From Wenzhouxiangella sp. (GTDB lineage Bacteria > Pseudomonadota > Gammaproteobacteria > Xanthomonadales > Wenzhouxiangellaceae), in assembly GCA_007135355.1 (NCBI GenBank), contig SLJA01000043.1, positions 1-5,451 on the forward strand: a stretch of 5,451 nt of DNA. The letters run 5' to 3'. Each line of letters opens with the position of its first letter. The first letter of the stretch is position 1. The translations under genes were made by a program, and so were the position numbers. The notes below the pieces were generated by a model. The model saw only the letters and a list, made by a program, of their open reading frames with translations. It was not told the origin of the DNA and ran no database searches. Positions 1-5,451 of this stretch are shown here, one piece after another.

Positions 1-74
1 CGAATCTCGCGCTCCCAGTCGAAGATGCCGATGACGGTGTCGATGTCGAGGTCGGAGATGAAGACGATGTCCAT
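1..74 (-). CDS. folB: Dihydroneopterin aldolase, N-terminal fragment (runs off left edge)
   Basis: Only the first 25 codons are present. Read on the minus strand from the ATG at 74-72 they give MDIVFISDLDIDTVIGIFDW followed by EREIR. This matches the start of FolB as I know it from E. coli (MDIVFI, then a T-x-IG-x-YDWE motif). FolB is a cytosolic enzyme that converts 7,8-dihydroneopterin to 6-hydroxymethyl-dihydropterin and glycolaldehyde in folate synthesis. The active-site region lies outside the window. The gene reads in the same direction as tsaD, 83 bases downstream of its stop, so co-transcription is possible. No Shine-Dalgarno sequence is visible: the mRNA strand just upstream is C-rich because a G-rich repeat tract lies on the other strand. 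The short fragment is the main limit, but the IG-x-(F/Y)DWE signature is distinctive. Confidence 0.85.
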   Translation of the reverse strand, partial: MDIVFISDLDIDTVIGIFDWEREI

Positions 75-80
75 TTTGGA

Positions 81-131
81 GGGTTCAGGTTTCCGGGTTC
101 AGGGTTCAGGGACTTGCGGGTTACGGGTTGG
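81..131 (+). repeat. Degenerate GGGTTnn heptamer tract with G-quadruplex pattern
   Basis: This tract fills much of the tsaD-folB gap. Units in order are GGGTTCA (81-87), GGTTTCC (88-94), GGGTTCA (95-101), GGGTTCA (102-108), GGGACTT (109-115), a GC spacer, GGGTTAC (118-124) and GGGTTGG (125-131). Five GGG runs at 95, 102, 109, 118 and 125 are separated by loops of 4, 4, 6 and 4 bases. This meets the usual G3N1-7 rule for an intramolecular G-quadruplex. The G-rich strand is the template strand for tsaD and folB, so a fold would form in the DNA and not in their mRNA. The repeat and spacing are seen directly; any structure or role is inferred. No protein in this tract is credible. Confidence 0.75.
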
Positions 132-157
132 ATTGTGGGCAGACCACTGCCAACTAA

Positions 158-1171
158 TCACCTTTCACCAGAGCTCGGCGACCGTAGCTGGTCCAGCGGC
201 CAGCGCGGCTTGACGGCGATCCGGCCGTCCGTTCGGCCCTCGCCGCGTCGGTGCCAGCCGGCGTGGGCAATCATGGCGCCGTTGTCGGTGCACAGGTGAA
301 GCGGCGGATAGTACACCTGTCCGGGCAAGGCCGAGTCGAGGGCCTGGCGCAATCGACGATTGGCGCTGACGCCGCCGGCAATGACCAGGCGCTTGTGTCG
401 GGTTTGCTTGAGCGCCCGCCGGCACTTGATCACCAGGGTCTCGACCACGGCCCGCTCGAAGCCGGCGGCCACATCGGCGTAGTCGGCCGGGCCAACCTTG
501 CCGACCAACAGCCGGGTATGCGTCTTCAGGCCCGAGAAACTGAAATCGAGGCCGGGGCGATTGACCATGGGACGCGGAAAATCGTAGCGCTGGTCATTGC
601 CGTGGGCGGCCAGGGCCGCGACTTCCGACCCGCCCGGAAACCCTAAGCCCAGCAGACGAGCCGTCTTGTCAAAGGCCTCGCCGGCCGCATCGTCCAGGGT
701 GTCGCCGAGCAGGCGGTATTCACCCACGCCGAGCACCTCGACCAGCATGGTGTGACCGCCGGAGACGAGCAGGGCCACGAAAGGGAAGTCCAGCTGGTCT
801 TCGCCATCAAGCAGCGGTGAGAGCAGATGCCCTTCCATGTGGTGCACGGCGATTGCCGGTTTGCCCAGAGCGGCGGCAAAAGCCACGGCCGTCGCCGCTC
901 CGACCAGCAAGGCCCCGGCCAGGCCTGGACCGGCCGTGTAGGCCACTCCGTCCAGGTCGCTGGCGACCATGTTCGCCCGATCCAGCACTTCGCGCAGCAT
1001 GCCCGGCAGCTTGCGCACATGATCACGTGAGGCCAATTCAGGCACCACGCCACCATAAGCCGCATGGTCGGCCTGGGTATAGACCAGGTCAGCGATAATG
1101 CCGGCACCCGACCGGTAAATGGCCACACCGGTTTCGTCGCAGGACGTTTCTATACCCAGAACACTTTGCAT
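158..1171 (-). CDS. tsaD: tRNA N6-adenosine threonylcarbamoyltransferase (TsaD/Gcp/YgjD)
   Basis: TsaD transfers the threonylcarbamoyl group from threonylcarbamoyl-AMP to A37 of tRNAs that read ANN codons, giving t6A. In bacteria it works in the cytoplasm with TsaB and TsaE. The protein has 337 residues, the same as E. coli, with the ASKHA-type fold. Visible motifs are the N-terminal GIETSCDET (6-14), metal-binding H111 and H115 in HHMEGHLL, SGGHT (137-141), the DFSFSGLKT segment (209-217), GGVSANRRLR (266-275) and CTDNGAMIA with metal-ligand D296. The frame stays open for 86 more codons upstream, across rpsU, but that part has no family similarity, so I chose the ATG at 1171-1169, which begins MQSVLGIETSCDE. 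Only a weak GGA lies upstream as a ribosome-binding site. The gene is divergent from rpsU, as in E. coli. All key residues are intact. Confidence 0.97.
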   Translation of the reverse strand: MQSVLGIETSCDETGVAIYRSGAGIIADLVYTQADHAAYGGVVPELASRDHVRKLPGMLREVLDRANMVASDLDGVAYTAGPGLAGALLVGAATAVAFAAALGKPAIAVHHMEGHLLSPLLDGEDQLDFPFVALLVSGGHTMLVEVLGVGEYRLLGDTLDDAAGEAFDKTARLLGLGFPGGSEVAALAAHGNDQRYDFPRPMVNRPGLDFSFSGLKTHTRLLVGKVGPADYADVAAGFERAVVETLVIKCRRALKQTRHKRLVIAGGVSANRRLRQALDSALPGQVYYPPLHLCTDNGAMIAHAGWHRRGEGRTDGRIAVKPRWPLDQLRSPSSGER

Positions 1172-1195
1172 CTGTTGATTAATCCGGTTTATAAT
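1166..1195 (+). promoter_or_regulatory. Predicted sigma-70 promoter for the rpsU-yqeY-dnaG-rpoD operon
   Basis: A perfect TATAAT lies at 1190-1195, in an AT-rich gap inside GC-rich surroundings. A weak -35 match, TTGCAT (1166-1171), sits 18 bases upstream and overlaps the tsaD start codon. The bases after the -10 are GGGGAAC. A GC-rich discriminator is typical of promoters under stringent control, which suits a ribosomal protein operon. Transcription would begin near 1202, leaving a leader of about 30 bases before rpsU. An 8-base palindrome, GATTAATC (1177-1184), lies between the two elements and could be a protein site, but this is speculative. The -10 is clear; the -35 is poor. Confidence 0.6.
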
Positions 1196-1215
1196 GGGGA
1201 ACTTTCCACTTTGAA
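1188..1215 (-). promoter_or_regulatory. Possible divergent promoter for tsaD
   Basis: On the minus strand, TATAAA (1193-1188) could be a -10 element, with TTCAAA (1215-1210) as a -35 at 16-base spacing. It shares the TTATAA core with the predicted rpsU -10 on the other strand, so polymerase could not occupy both at once. The transcript would start near 1181, only about 10 bases before the tsaD ATG, giving an almost leaderless message. The matches are moderate and an AT-rich gap can produce them by chance. Another tsaD promoter could lie within rpsU. Confidence 0.35.
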
Positions 1216-1232
1216 AATTGGACCGAGTTTTA

Positions 1233-1448
1233 ATGCCCAGCGTCAAGGTTAAAGAAAACGAGCCGTTTGAATACGCCCTGCGGCGCTTCAAGCGTTCCTG
1301 CGAAAAGGCTGGCGTGGTTGCCGAGGCACGGCGCCGCGAATTCTTCGAAAAGCCAACCCAGGAGCGCAAGCGCAAGAAGGCGGCGGCCGTCAAGCGGCAT
1401 CTGCGCAAGCTGTCGCGCGAGCGCGTCAACCGTCGCCGATTGTACTAG
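1233..1448 (+). CDS. rpsU: 30S ribosomal protein S21
   Basis: S21 is a small basic protein of the 30S subunit, bound near the 3' end of 16S rRNA, and is needed in E. coli for natural mRNAs to initiate translation. The product has 71 residues, as in E. coli. It carries the family core ENEPFEYALRRFKRSCEKAG (8-27), then RRREFFEKPTQERKRKK (33-49) and a very basic C terminus ending RRRLY. The ATG at 1233 gives the normal MPSVKVKE start; an in-frame ATG five codons earlier has no family support. Only weak purine patches (GGA near 1221, GAG near 1226) precede it. It is the first gene of the operon, directly downstream of the predicted promoter and divergent from tsaD. S21 is needed in far greater amounts than DnaG or RpoD, so a drop in expression after this gene is expected. 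Confidence 0.98.
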   Translation: MPSVKVKENEPFEYALRRFKRSCEKAGVVAEARRREFFEKPTQERKRKKAAAVKRHLRKLSRERVNRRRLY

Positions 1449-1449
1449 G

Positions 1450-1486
1450 AAGCCTTGATGGCTTTGCGCCGGCGCTGACGCCGGCG
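1450..1486 (+). terminator. Tandem hairpins after rpsU; possible attenuator or processing site
   Basis: Two hairpins begin two bases after the rpsU stop. The first pairs AAGCC (1450-1454) with GGCTT (1460-1464) around TTGAT. The second pairs CGCCGGCG (1467-1474) with CGCCGGCG (1479-1486) around the tetraloop CTGA, a perfect 8-bp GC-only stem. The sequence after it (GCTCCCGCCTC) has no T-run, so full intrinsic termination is unlikely. Partial attenuation, or protection of the rpsU 3' end after cleavage, fits better. The position matches the attenuator described between rpsU and dnaG in E. coli. The pairing is seen in the sequence; the role is inferred. Confidence 0.5.
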
Positions 1487-1505
1487 GCTCCCGCCTCACC
1501 CGATT

Positions 1506-1952
1506 ATGTCCCTCAAAGACCAACTGCTCGACGACATCAAGCAAGCCATGCGCGCCGGAGACAAGGCGCGGTTGGTGACATTGCGCATGGCCAGCGCGGC
1601 GGTCAAGCAGCGCGAAGTCGACGAGCGCACCGAGGCGGATGACAGCGTGGTGCTGGCCACGCTGGAAAAGATGATCAAGCAGCGGCGCGAGTCGGCTGAG
1701 CAGTATCGCGGCGGCAATCGCCCCGAGCTGGCCGAAGCCGAAGAAGCCGAAATTGCCATTTTGCAGCATTACCTGCCCGAACCCCTGTCCGAAGCGGCTC
1801 TCGGGGAGCTGATCGACCAAGCCATTGCCGACACCGGCGCCAGCGGCATGGCCGATATGGGCAAGGTCATGGGCCGGATCAAGGCTCAGGCGCAAGGCCG
1901 CGCCGACATGGGCCAGGTTTCCAGTCTGGTTCGGGCCCGTCTGGCCGGCTGA
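1506..1952 (+). CDS. yqeY: GatB/YqeY domain protein
   Basis: The product has 148 residues, the usual length for the stand-alone YqeY family, and is mostly helical and charged. Family features are the start SLKDQLLDDIKQAMRAGDK (2-20), LVTLRMASAAVKQREVDER (23-41), the segment ending YLPEPLSE (89-96) and the C-terminal tail-domain motif MADMGKVMGRIKAQAQGRAD (114-133), then VSSLVRARL. It resembles the tail domain of the GatB subunit of the tRNA-dependent amidotransferase, which contacts tRNA. A tRNA-related role is plausible, but the function is not established. It begins 57 bases after rpsU and ends 24 before dnaG. rpsU-yqeY pairing also occurs in Bacillus, whereas the E. coli operon lacks yqeY at this place. 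No Shine-Dalgarno sequence precedes the ATG, and a GC hairpin ends 19 bases upstream, so its translation is probably weak. Confidence 0.92.
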   Translation: MSLKDQLLDDIKQAMRAGDKARLVTLRMASAAVKQREVDERTEADDSVVLATLEKMIKQRRESAEQYRGGNRPELAEAEEAEIAILQHYLPEPLSEAALGELIDQAIADTGASGMADMGKVMGRIKAQAQGRADMGQVSSLVRARLAG

Positions 1953-1961
1953 AGGCCGGCC
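1943..1961 (+). other. GC-rich hairpin across the yqeY stop codon
   Basis: GGCCGGC (1943-1949) pairs with GCCGGCC (1955-1961) around the loop TGAAG, a perfect 7-bp stem. The TGA stop of yqeY (1950-1952) lies in the loop, and the 3' arm ends 15 bases before the dnaG start. No T-run follows, so it is not a standard terminator. It could affect translational coupling or mRNA processing between the two genes. GC-rich sequence produces such palindromes easily, so the role is uncertain. Confidence 0.4.
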
Positions 1962-1986
1962 GCCGGTGGTTGACCGGTGCCCGGTC
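1961..1986 (+). promoter_or_regulatory. Two mutually exclusive hairpins enclosing the dnaG start codon
   Basis: Hairpin A pairs GACCGG (1972-1977) with CCGGTC (1981-1986) around the triloop TGC, a perfect 6-bp stem. Hairpin B pairs CGCCGGT (1961-1967) with ACCGGTG (1973-1979) around GGTTG, with one G-U pair. They share 1973-1977, so only one can form. In A the dnaG GTG is partly paired and partly in the loop. In B the whole codon is paired, as is part of the only Shine-Dalgarno-like sequence (GGTGG, 1965-1969). Both would reduce initiation, which suits a primase needed in few copies. The pairing is seen; the control function is inferred. Confidence 0.4.
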
Positions 1987-3701
1987 GTATTCCCGAAGAT
2001 TTCATTGAATCCCTGTTGGAGCGGGTCGACATCGTCGACATCATCTCTGCGCGCGTGGCCCTGAAACCGGCCGGCCGCGGCGAATTCAAGGGCCTGTGCC
2101 CATTTCATGACGAGAAAACCCCGTCCTTCACGGTCAGCTCGGCCAAGCAGTTCTACCACTGCTTCGGCTGCGGCGCGCATGGTACCGCTGTGGGCTTCGT
2201 GATGGCCTACGACGGTCTGGAGTTCCCGGCCGCGATCGAGGAACTGGCCCACAGCGCCGGCCTTGAGGTCCCGCGCGAGGCCGGCCTGGCCCCGCGCCAG
2301 CGCCACGACCGGCTGTACGAGGCCCTGGCTGCCGCCCAGGCCTGGTTTCGTCGCCAGCTCGGCGCCAGCGAGACCGCCCGCGGTTACTTGAAAAAGCGCG
2401 GCTTCGACAAAGTCACCGTTGATGAATTTGGCATCGGCTATGCCCCGGATGCCTGGCAGGCCCTGAACAACGAGCTGACTCGGGCGGGATTCGCGCCGGA
2501 CGAACTGGAGCGCGCCGGGCTGGTCAGCAGCGGCCAGGGTCGCGTCACCGACAAATTCCGCGACCGCGTCATGTTCCCCATCCACGACCGCCGCGGCCGG
2601 GTGATCGCTTTTGGCGGGCGCTCCTTAAGCGACCGCGGGCCAAAGTACATGAACTCACCGGAAACTCCGGTCTTCCACAAGGGTCGCGAGCTGTATCGGC
2701 TGTACCAGGTGCGCCGCGGCGGCCTGCCGGAGCGCATCCTGGTGGTCGAGGGCTACATGGACGCCGCCGCCCTGCACCAGTTTGGTTTCACCGATGCCGT
2801 GGCCACCCTGGGCACGGCGGTCACAGCGGAGCATCTGGACTTGTTGTTCAAAGCCACGCCCGTGGTGGTGTTCTGCTTCGACGGCGACCGCGCCGGACGC
2901 CAGGCGGCCTGGCGCGGACTGGAGACCGCCCTGCCGCTGATAAAAGACAATCGCGAGGTGCGGTTTTTCTTTTTGCCCGAGGGCGAGGACCCCGACAGCC
3001 TGGTCCGCGCTGGCGGCGCAGCCGCTTTCGCCCGCCAGCTGGACCAGGCCCGGCCGCTGTCGCAGGTTTTCTTCGAGGAATTGGCCGCCCAGGTCGACAT
3101 GAAAACTCTCGACGGCCGCGCCCGCCTGGTTGCTCTGGCCCAACCCTATCTCGACCGGCTGCCTCAAGGGCCGTTTGCCGATCTGATGCGAACCGAGCTT
3201 CAGCGCCTGAGCGGACAGCGAAGCCTGGCCGGCAGCCCCTCGACACCTGCACGAGAGCGGTCGGCTCAGGCCGGCCAAGACCGTTCGCTGACGCCAGTAC
3301 AGTACGCTGTCGCGTTGCTGGTGCAGCGGCCGGAACTGGCTCGCGGGGACGCAGTCTTTCTACTTGAGATCACCGCACCCGTCAAAGGACTGGATTTCCT
3401 GCGCGAACTGGTTGACTTTTGCTCAGAAAAACCCCACCTTTCCACGGCTAAGCTCTTGGAGTTGTGGCGGGAGCGTCCGGAAGCACCCTGGCTGGCCCGC
3501 CTGGCGGCACAGGATGTGTGTGATCCGGACGCGATGCCACAGGCTTTGGCCGACACCATGGCCAGGATTCGTCTGCGACAGGTCAAAGAGCGAGTCCGCG
3601 AGCTCCAGCAGGCCCAGCTGGTTGAAGGGGGGCTGGACGACCACAGAACCGCTGAACTGCGCGAGCTTTTGAGCTTGCGTCTCGATAACCGCCAGGATTA
3701 A
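1977..3701 (+). CDS. dnaG: DNA primase DnaG
   Basis: DnaG makes the RNA primers for leading- and lagging-strand replication and is recruited by DnaB helicase. The product has 574 residues (E. coli 581). Domains in order: a CHC2 zinc-binding domain with C41, H44, C62 and C65 (CPFHDEKTPSF, then FYHCFGCGAHG); the polymerase core with DKVTVDEFGIGYAP (144-157) and DRVMFPIHDRRGR (196-208); TOPRIM metal ligands E258 in VVEGYMD and D302/D304 in FDGDRAG, with GEDPDSLV at 336-343; a linker rich in Ser, Ala and Arg (about 412-436); and a diverged helical C-terminal domain (about 437-574) that normally binds DnaB. The GTG start gives PGRIPEDFI, which matches the family start, and the next in-frame Met is residue 76, past the zinc site. 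A weak GGTGG lies seven bases upstream. rpoD follows after 15 bases. Confidence 0.97.
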   Translation: MPGRIPEDFIESLLERVDIVDIISARVALKPAGRGEFKGLCPFHDEKTPSFTVSSAKQFYHCFGCGAHGTAVGFVMAYDGLEFPAAIEELAHSAGLEVPREAGLAPRQRHDRLYEALAAAQAWFRRQLGASETARGYLKKRGFDKVTVDEFGIGYAPDAWQALNNELTRAGFAPDELERAGLVSSGQGRVTDKFRDRVMFPIHDRRGRVIAFGGRSLSDRGPKYMNSPETPVFHKGRELYRLYQVRRGGLPERILVVEGYMDAAALHQFGFTDAVATLGTAVTAEHLDLLFKATPVVVFCFDGDRAGRQAAWRGLETALPLIKDNREVRFFFLPEGEDPDSLVRAGGAAAFARQLDQARPLSQVFFEELAAQVDMKTLDGRARLVALAQPYLDRLPQGPFADLMRTELQRLSGQRSLAGSPSTPARERSAQAGQDRSLTPVQYAVALLVQRPELARGDAVFLLEITAPVKGLDFLRELVDFCSEKPHLSTAKLLELWRERPEAPWLARLAAQDVCDPDAMPQALADTMARIRLRQVKERVRELQQAQLVEGGLDDHRTAELRELLSLRLDNRQD

Positions 3702-3716
3702 GGCAAGCACTCGTTT

Positions 3717-5451
3717 ATGGACAACACACCGCGACCGTCACAGCTCAAGCAACTGATCGAAAAGGGCCGGGAACAGGGCCAATGGCTGACCTATGCCCAG
3801 GTCAACGATCATCTGCCCGACGACATCGTCGATCCCGAGCAGATCGAAGACATCATCAATATGATCAACGACATGGGGATCAAGGTCTTCGAGGAAGCGC
3901 CCGAAGATGGCGATGCCCTGATCCTGAATGATGCGGCCAGCGCCGACACCGACGACGAAACGGCGCAACAGGAAGCCGAAGCCGCGCTGGCTGCGGTTGA
4001 AACCGAGCTGGGCCGCACCACCGACCCGGTGCGCATGTACATGCGCGAGATGGGCTCGGTCGACCTGCTGACCCGCGAAGGCGAGATCTCGATTGCCAAG
4101 CGCATCGAAGACGGGCTGAACCAGGTCAACCTGGCGCTGGCGCGTTTTCCGGGCACGGTCACCACTTTGTTGGAAGAAGTCGAGGTCTGGAAGGCCGGCA
4201 ACCTGCGCCTGAACGAACTGGTCAGCGGCTTTATCGACCCGACTCTGCTGGCCGAGATGGATTTGATCTCTGAAGACACCATGGAAGCAGCGGTGGCCGA
4301 AGAAGCCGAATTCGCCGATGATGAAATCGATGACGAGGACGAGGACAAGCCGGCCCCGACGGTCAACACCGGGCCGGACCCGGAACAGGTCACGCAGTAC
4401 TTCGATGAGCTCAAGCGACTGCACGAGCACTTTCTCAAGCTGTATGACCGCTACGGTGCCAAGGGCAAGAAAACCAACGAACTCAAGGACCAGATCACTG
4501 AACAGTTCATGCGTTTGAAGCTGCCGCCGCGCATGTTCGACCACCTGATTGACCGCATGCGCTTTCACGTTGCCATCGTGCGCGACGTAGAGCGCAAGAT
4601 AATGGAGCTGTGCGTGGACAAAAGCGGTATGCCGCGCAAGGACTTCATCAAGAGTTTCCAGGAAAACGAATCCGACCCGGAATGGCTGGCCGGCCTGGTA
4701 CGACGCCAGACCAAGTGGGGCAAGGCAATCAAGGAGCACAAGGACCAGATTGCCGACCTGCAGCAGCGGCTGGCCAAGTTTGAACAAGCCCAGCGGGTGA
4801 GCATTTCCGAGCTGCGCGAGCTGAACCGCTCGATGTCGATCGGCGAGGCCATGGCCCGCCGGGCCAAGAAGGAAATGGTCGAGGCCAACCTGCGCCTGGT
4901 GATTTCGATCGCCAAGAAATACACCAACCGCGGCCTGCAGTTCCTGGACCTGATCCAGGAAGGCAACATCGGCCTGATGAAGGCAGTCGACAAGTTCGAA
5001 TACCGCCGCGGCTACAAGTTCTCGACCTATGCCACCTGGTGGATTCGCCAGGCCATCACCCGTTCGATCGCCGACCAGGCCCGCACCATCCGCATTCCGG
5101 TGCACATGATCGAGACCATCAACAAGCTGAATCGGGTCAGCCGTCAGATGCTGCAGGAAATGGGCCGCGAACCGACGCCGGACGAGCTGGCAGTGAAGAT
5201 GGAAATGCCGGAAGACAAGGTGCGCAAGGTGTTGAAGATCGCCAAGGAGCCGATCTCGATGGAGACCCCCATCGGCGACGACGAAGATTCGCATCTGGGC
5301 GACTTCATCGAGGACATCAACATCCTCTCACCCGTCGACACCGCCACCACCACCGGGCTGACCGACACGGTACAGAAGGTGCTCGGCGGCCTGACCCCCA
5401 GAGAGGCCAAGGTCCTGCGCATGCGTTTCGGCATCGACATGAACACCGATC
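3717..5451 (+). CDS. rpoD: RNA polymerase primary sigma factor RpoD (sigma-70), 3' end outside window
   Basis: RpoD directs core RNA polymerase to housekeeping promoters. The window holds 578 codons. By alignment with E. coli (613 residues, offset +8 at region 2.4), about 43 more are expected, covering most of region 4.2. Visible parts are region 1.1 with LTYAQVNDHLPDDIVDPEQI (24-43); region 1.2 with RTTDPVRMYMREMG (100-113); a non-conserved region (about 131-370) with the acidic stretch 195-210; region 2 from about 371, with EMVEANLRLVISIAKKYTNR (386-405), FSTYATWWIRQAITRS (435-450) and the -10-reading Q445 and T448; region 3 with IRIPVHMIETINKLNR (458-473) and the 3.2 finger around ETPIGDDEDSHLGDF (516-530); and the start of region 4 (LTPREAKVLRMRFG, 559-572). 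The ATG at 3717 matches the family start. Only a distant AAGG (3700-3703) precedes it, so coupling to dnaG is likely. Confidence 0.98.
   Translation, partial: MDNTPRPSQLKQLIEKGREQGQWLTYAQVNDHLPDDIVDPEQIEDIINMINDMGIKVFEEAPEDGDALILNDAASADTDDETAQQEAEAALAAVETELGRTTDPVRMYMREMGSVDLLTREGEISIAKRIEDGLNQVNLALARFPGTVTTLLEEVEVWKAGNLRLNELVSGFIDPTLLAEMDLISEDTMEAAVAEEAEFADDEIDDEDEDKPAPTVNTGPDPEQVTQYFDELKRLHEHFLKLYDRYGAKGKKTNELKDQITEQFMRLKLPPRMFDHLIDRMRFHVAIVRDVERKIMELCVDKSGMPRKDFIKSFQENESDPEWLAGLVRRQTKWGKAIKEHKDQIADLQQRLAKFEQAQRVSISELRELNRSMSIGEAMARRAKKEMVEANLRLVISIAKKYTNRGLQFLDLIQEGNIGLMKAVDKFEYRRGYKFSTYATWWIRQAITRSIADQARTIRIPVHMIETINKLNRVSRQMLQEMGREPTPDELAVKMEMPEDKVRKVLKIAKEPISMETPIGDDEDSHLGDFIEDINILSPVDTATTTGLTDTVQKVLGGLTPREAKVLRMRFGIDMNTD

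Noticed and set aside
138..151. GGCAG-ACCA-CTGCC hairpin downstream of tsaD as a terminator
   Set aside because: The stem is only 5 bp and no T-run follows on the minus strand, so termination is not supported.
25..299. Small plus-strand open frames over folB, the repeat tract and the end of tsaD
   Set aside because: Their translations follow the repeat or the antisense of tsaD, with no independent coding evidence.
1172..1187. LexA operator, as found at the E. coli rpsU promoter
   Set aside because: A CTGT half-site is present at 1172-1175, but the partner at the required spacing is CCGG, not ACAG.
1172..1429. An 86-codon N-terminal extension of TsaD
   Set aside because: The extension is antisense to rpsU and has no family similarity. 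The internal ATG at 1171 gives the standard 337-residue protein starting MQSVLGIETSCDE.
1230..2585. A 451-codon open frame antisense to rpsU, yqeY and the first part of dnaG
   Set aside because: It crosses three strongly supported genes and their gaps, has no recognisable motif or ribosome-binding site, and its composition fits a codon-bias shadow.
3363..3703. Internal heat-shock or sigma-70 promoter for rpoD in the 3' part of dnaG
   Set aside because: CTTGAG (3363-3368), CTTGGA (3454-3459) and TTGCGT (3675-3680) look like -35 elements, but none has a convincing -10 at the right spacing. An internal promoter is known in E. coli but cannot be shown here.
3738..5294. A 518-codon open frame antisense to rpoD
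   Set aside because: The plus strand encodes an unmistakable RpoD across the whole stretch. The antisense product is rich in His, Leu, Val and Gln, as expected when GC-rich codons are read backwards, and shows no known domain.

Overview
The window is a conserved housekeeping locus of a GC-rich gammaproteobacterium: the macromolecular synthesis operon (ribosomal protein S21, primase, primary sigma factor) and the divergent tsaD gene, with the start of folB beyond it. The protein sequences closely resemble E. coli homologues as I remember them: RpoD region 2 is nearly identical, and TsaD and S21 have the E. coli lengths (337 and 71 residues). The GatB/YqeY gene between rpsU and dnaG is the arrangement I recall from Pseudomonas and related groups, not from enterics. 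The high GC content fits a Pseudomonas-, Chromatiales- or Xanthomonadales-like lineage. I cannot name a genus.

Layout. Bases 1-74 are the first 25 codons of folB on the minus strand. Bases 75-157 are a short intergenic gap holding a G-rich tract with 7-base periodicity (81-131) that fits a G-quadruplex pattern. tsaD (158-1171, minus) follows. Bases 1172-1232 are an AT-rich divergent promoter region. The plus-strand cluster then runs rpsU (1233-1448), yqeY (1506-1952), dnaG (1977-3701) and rpoD (3717 to beyond the right edge). The gaps of 57, 24 and 15 bases indicate one transcription unit. There is no stretch over 300 bases without a gene.

How the genes work together. rpsU, dnaG and rpoD supply components for starting translation, DNA replication and transcription. 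Co-transcription links them, while their protein levels must differ strongly, so the gaps are likely control points. Two hairpins lie between rpsU and yqeY, where E. coli has its rpsU-dnaG attenuator. One hairpin overlaps the yqeY stop. Two competing hairpins enclose the GTG start of dnaG. tsaD (tRNA t6A modification) and folB (folate synthesis) are transcribed the other way.

I found no mobile element, CRISPR array, tRNA or rRNA gene, and no undescribed multi-gene system. The items most worth a second look are the G-rich heptamer tract, the shared divergent promoter core and the intergenic RNA structures. Long open frames antisense to dnaG and rpoD look like codon-bias shadows.
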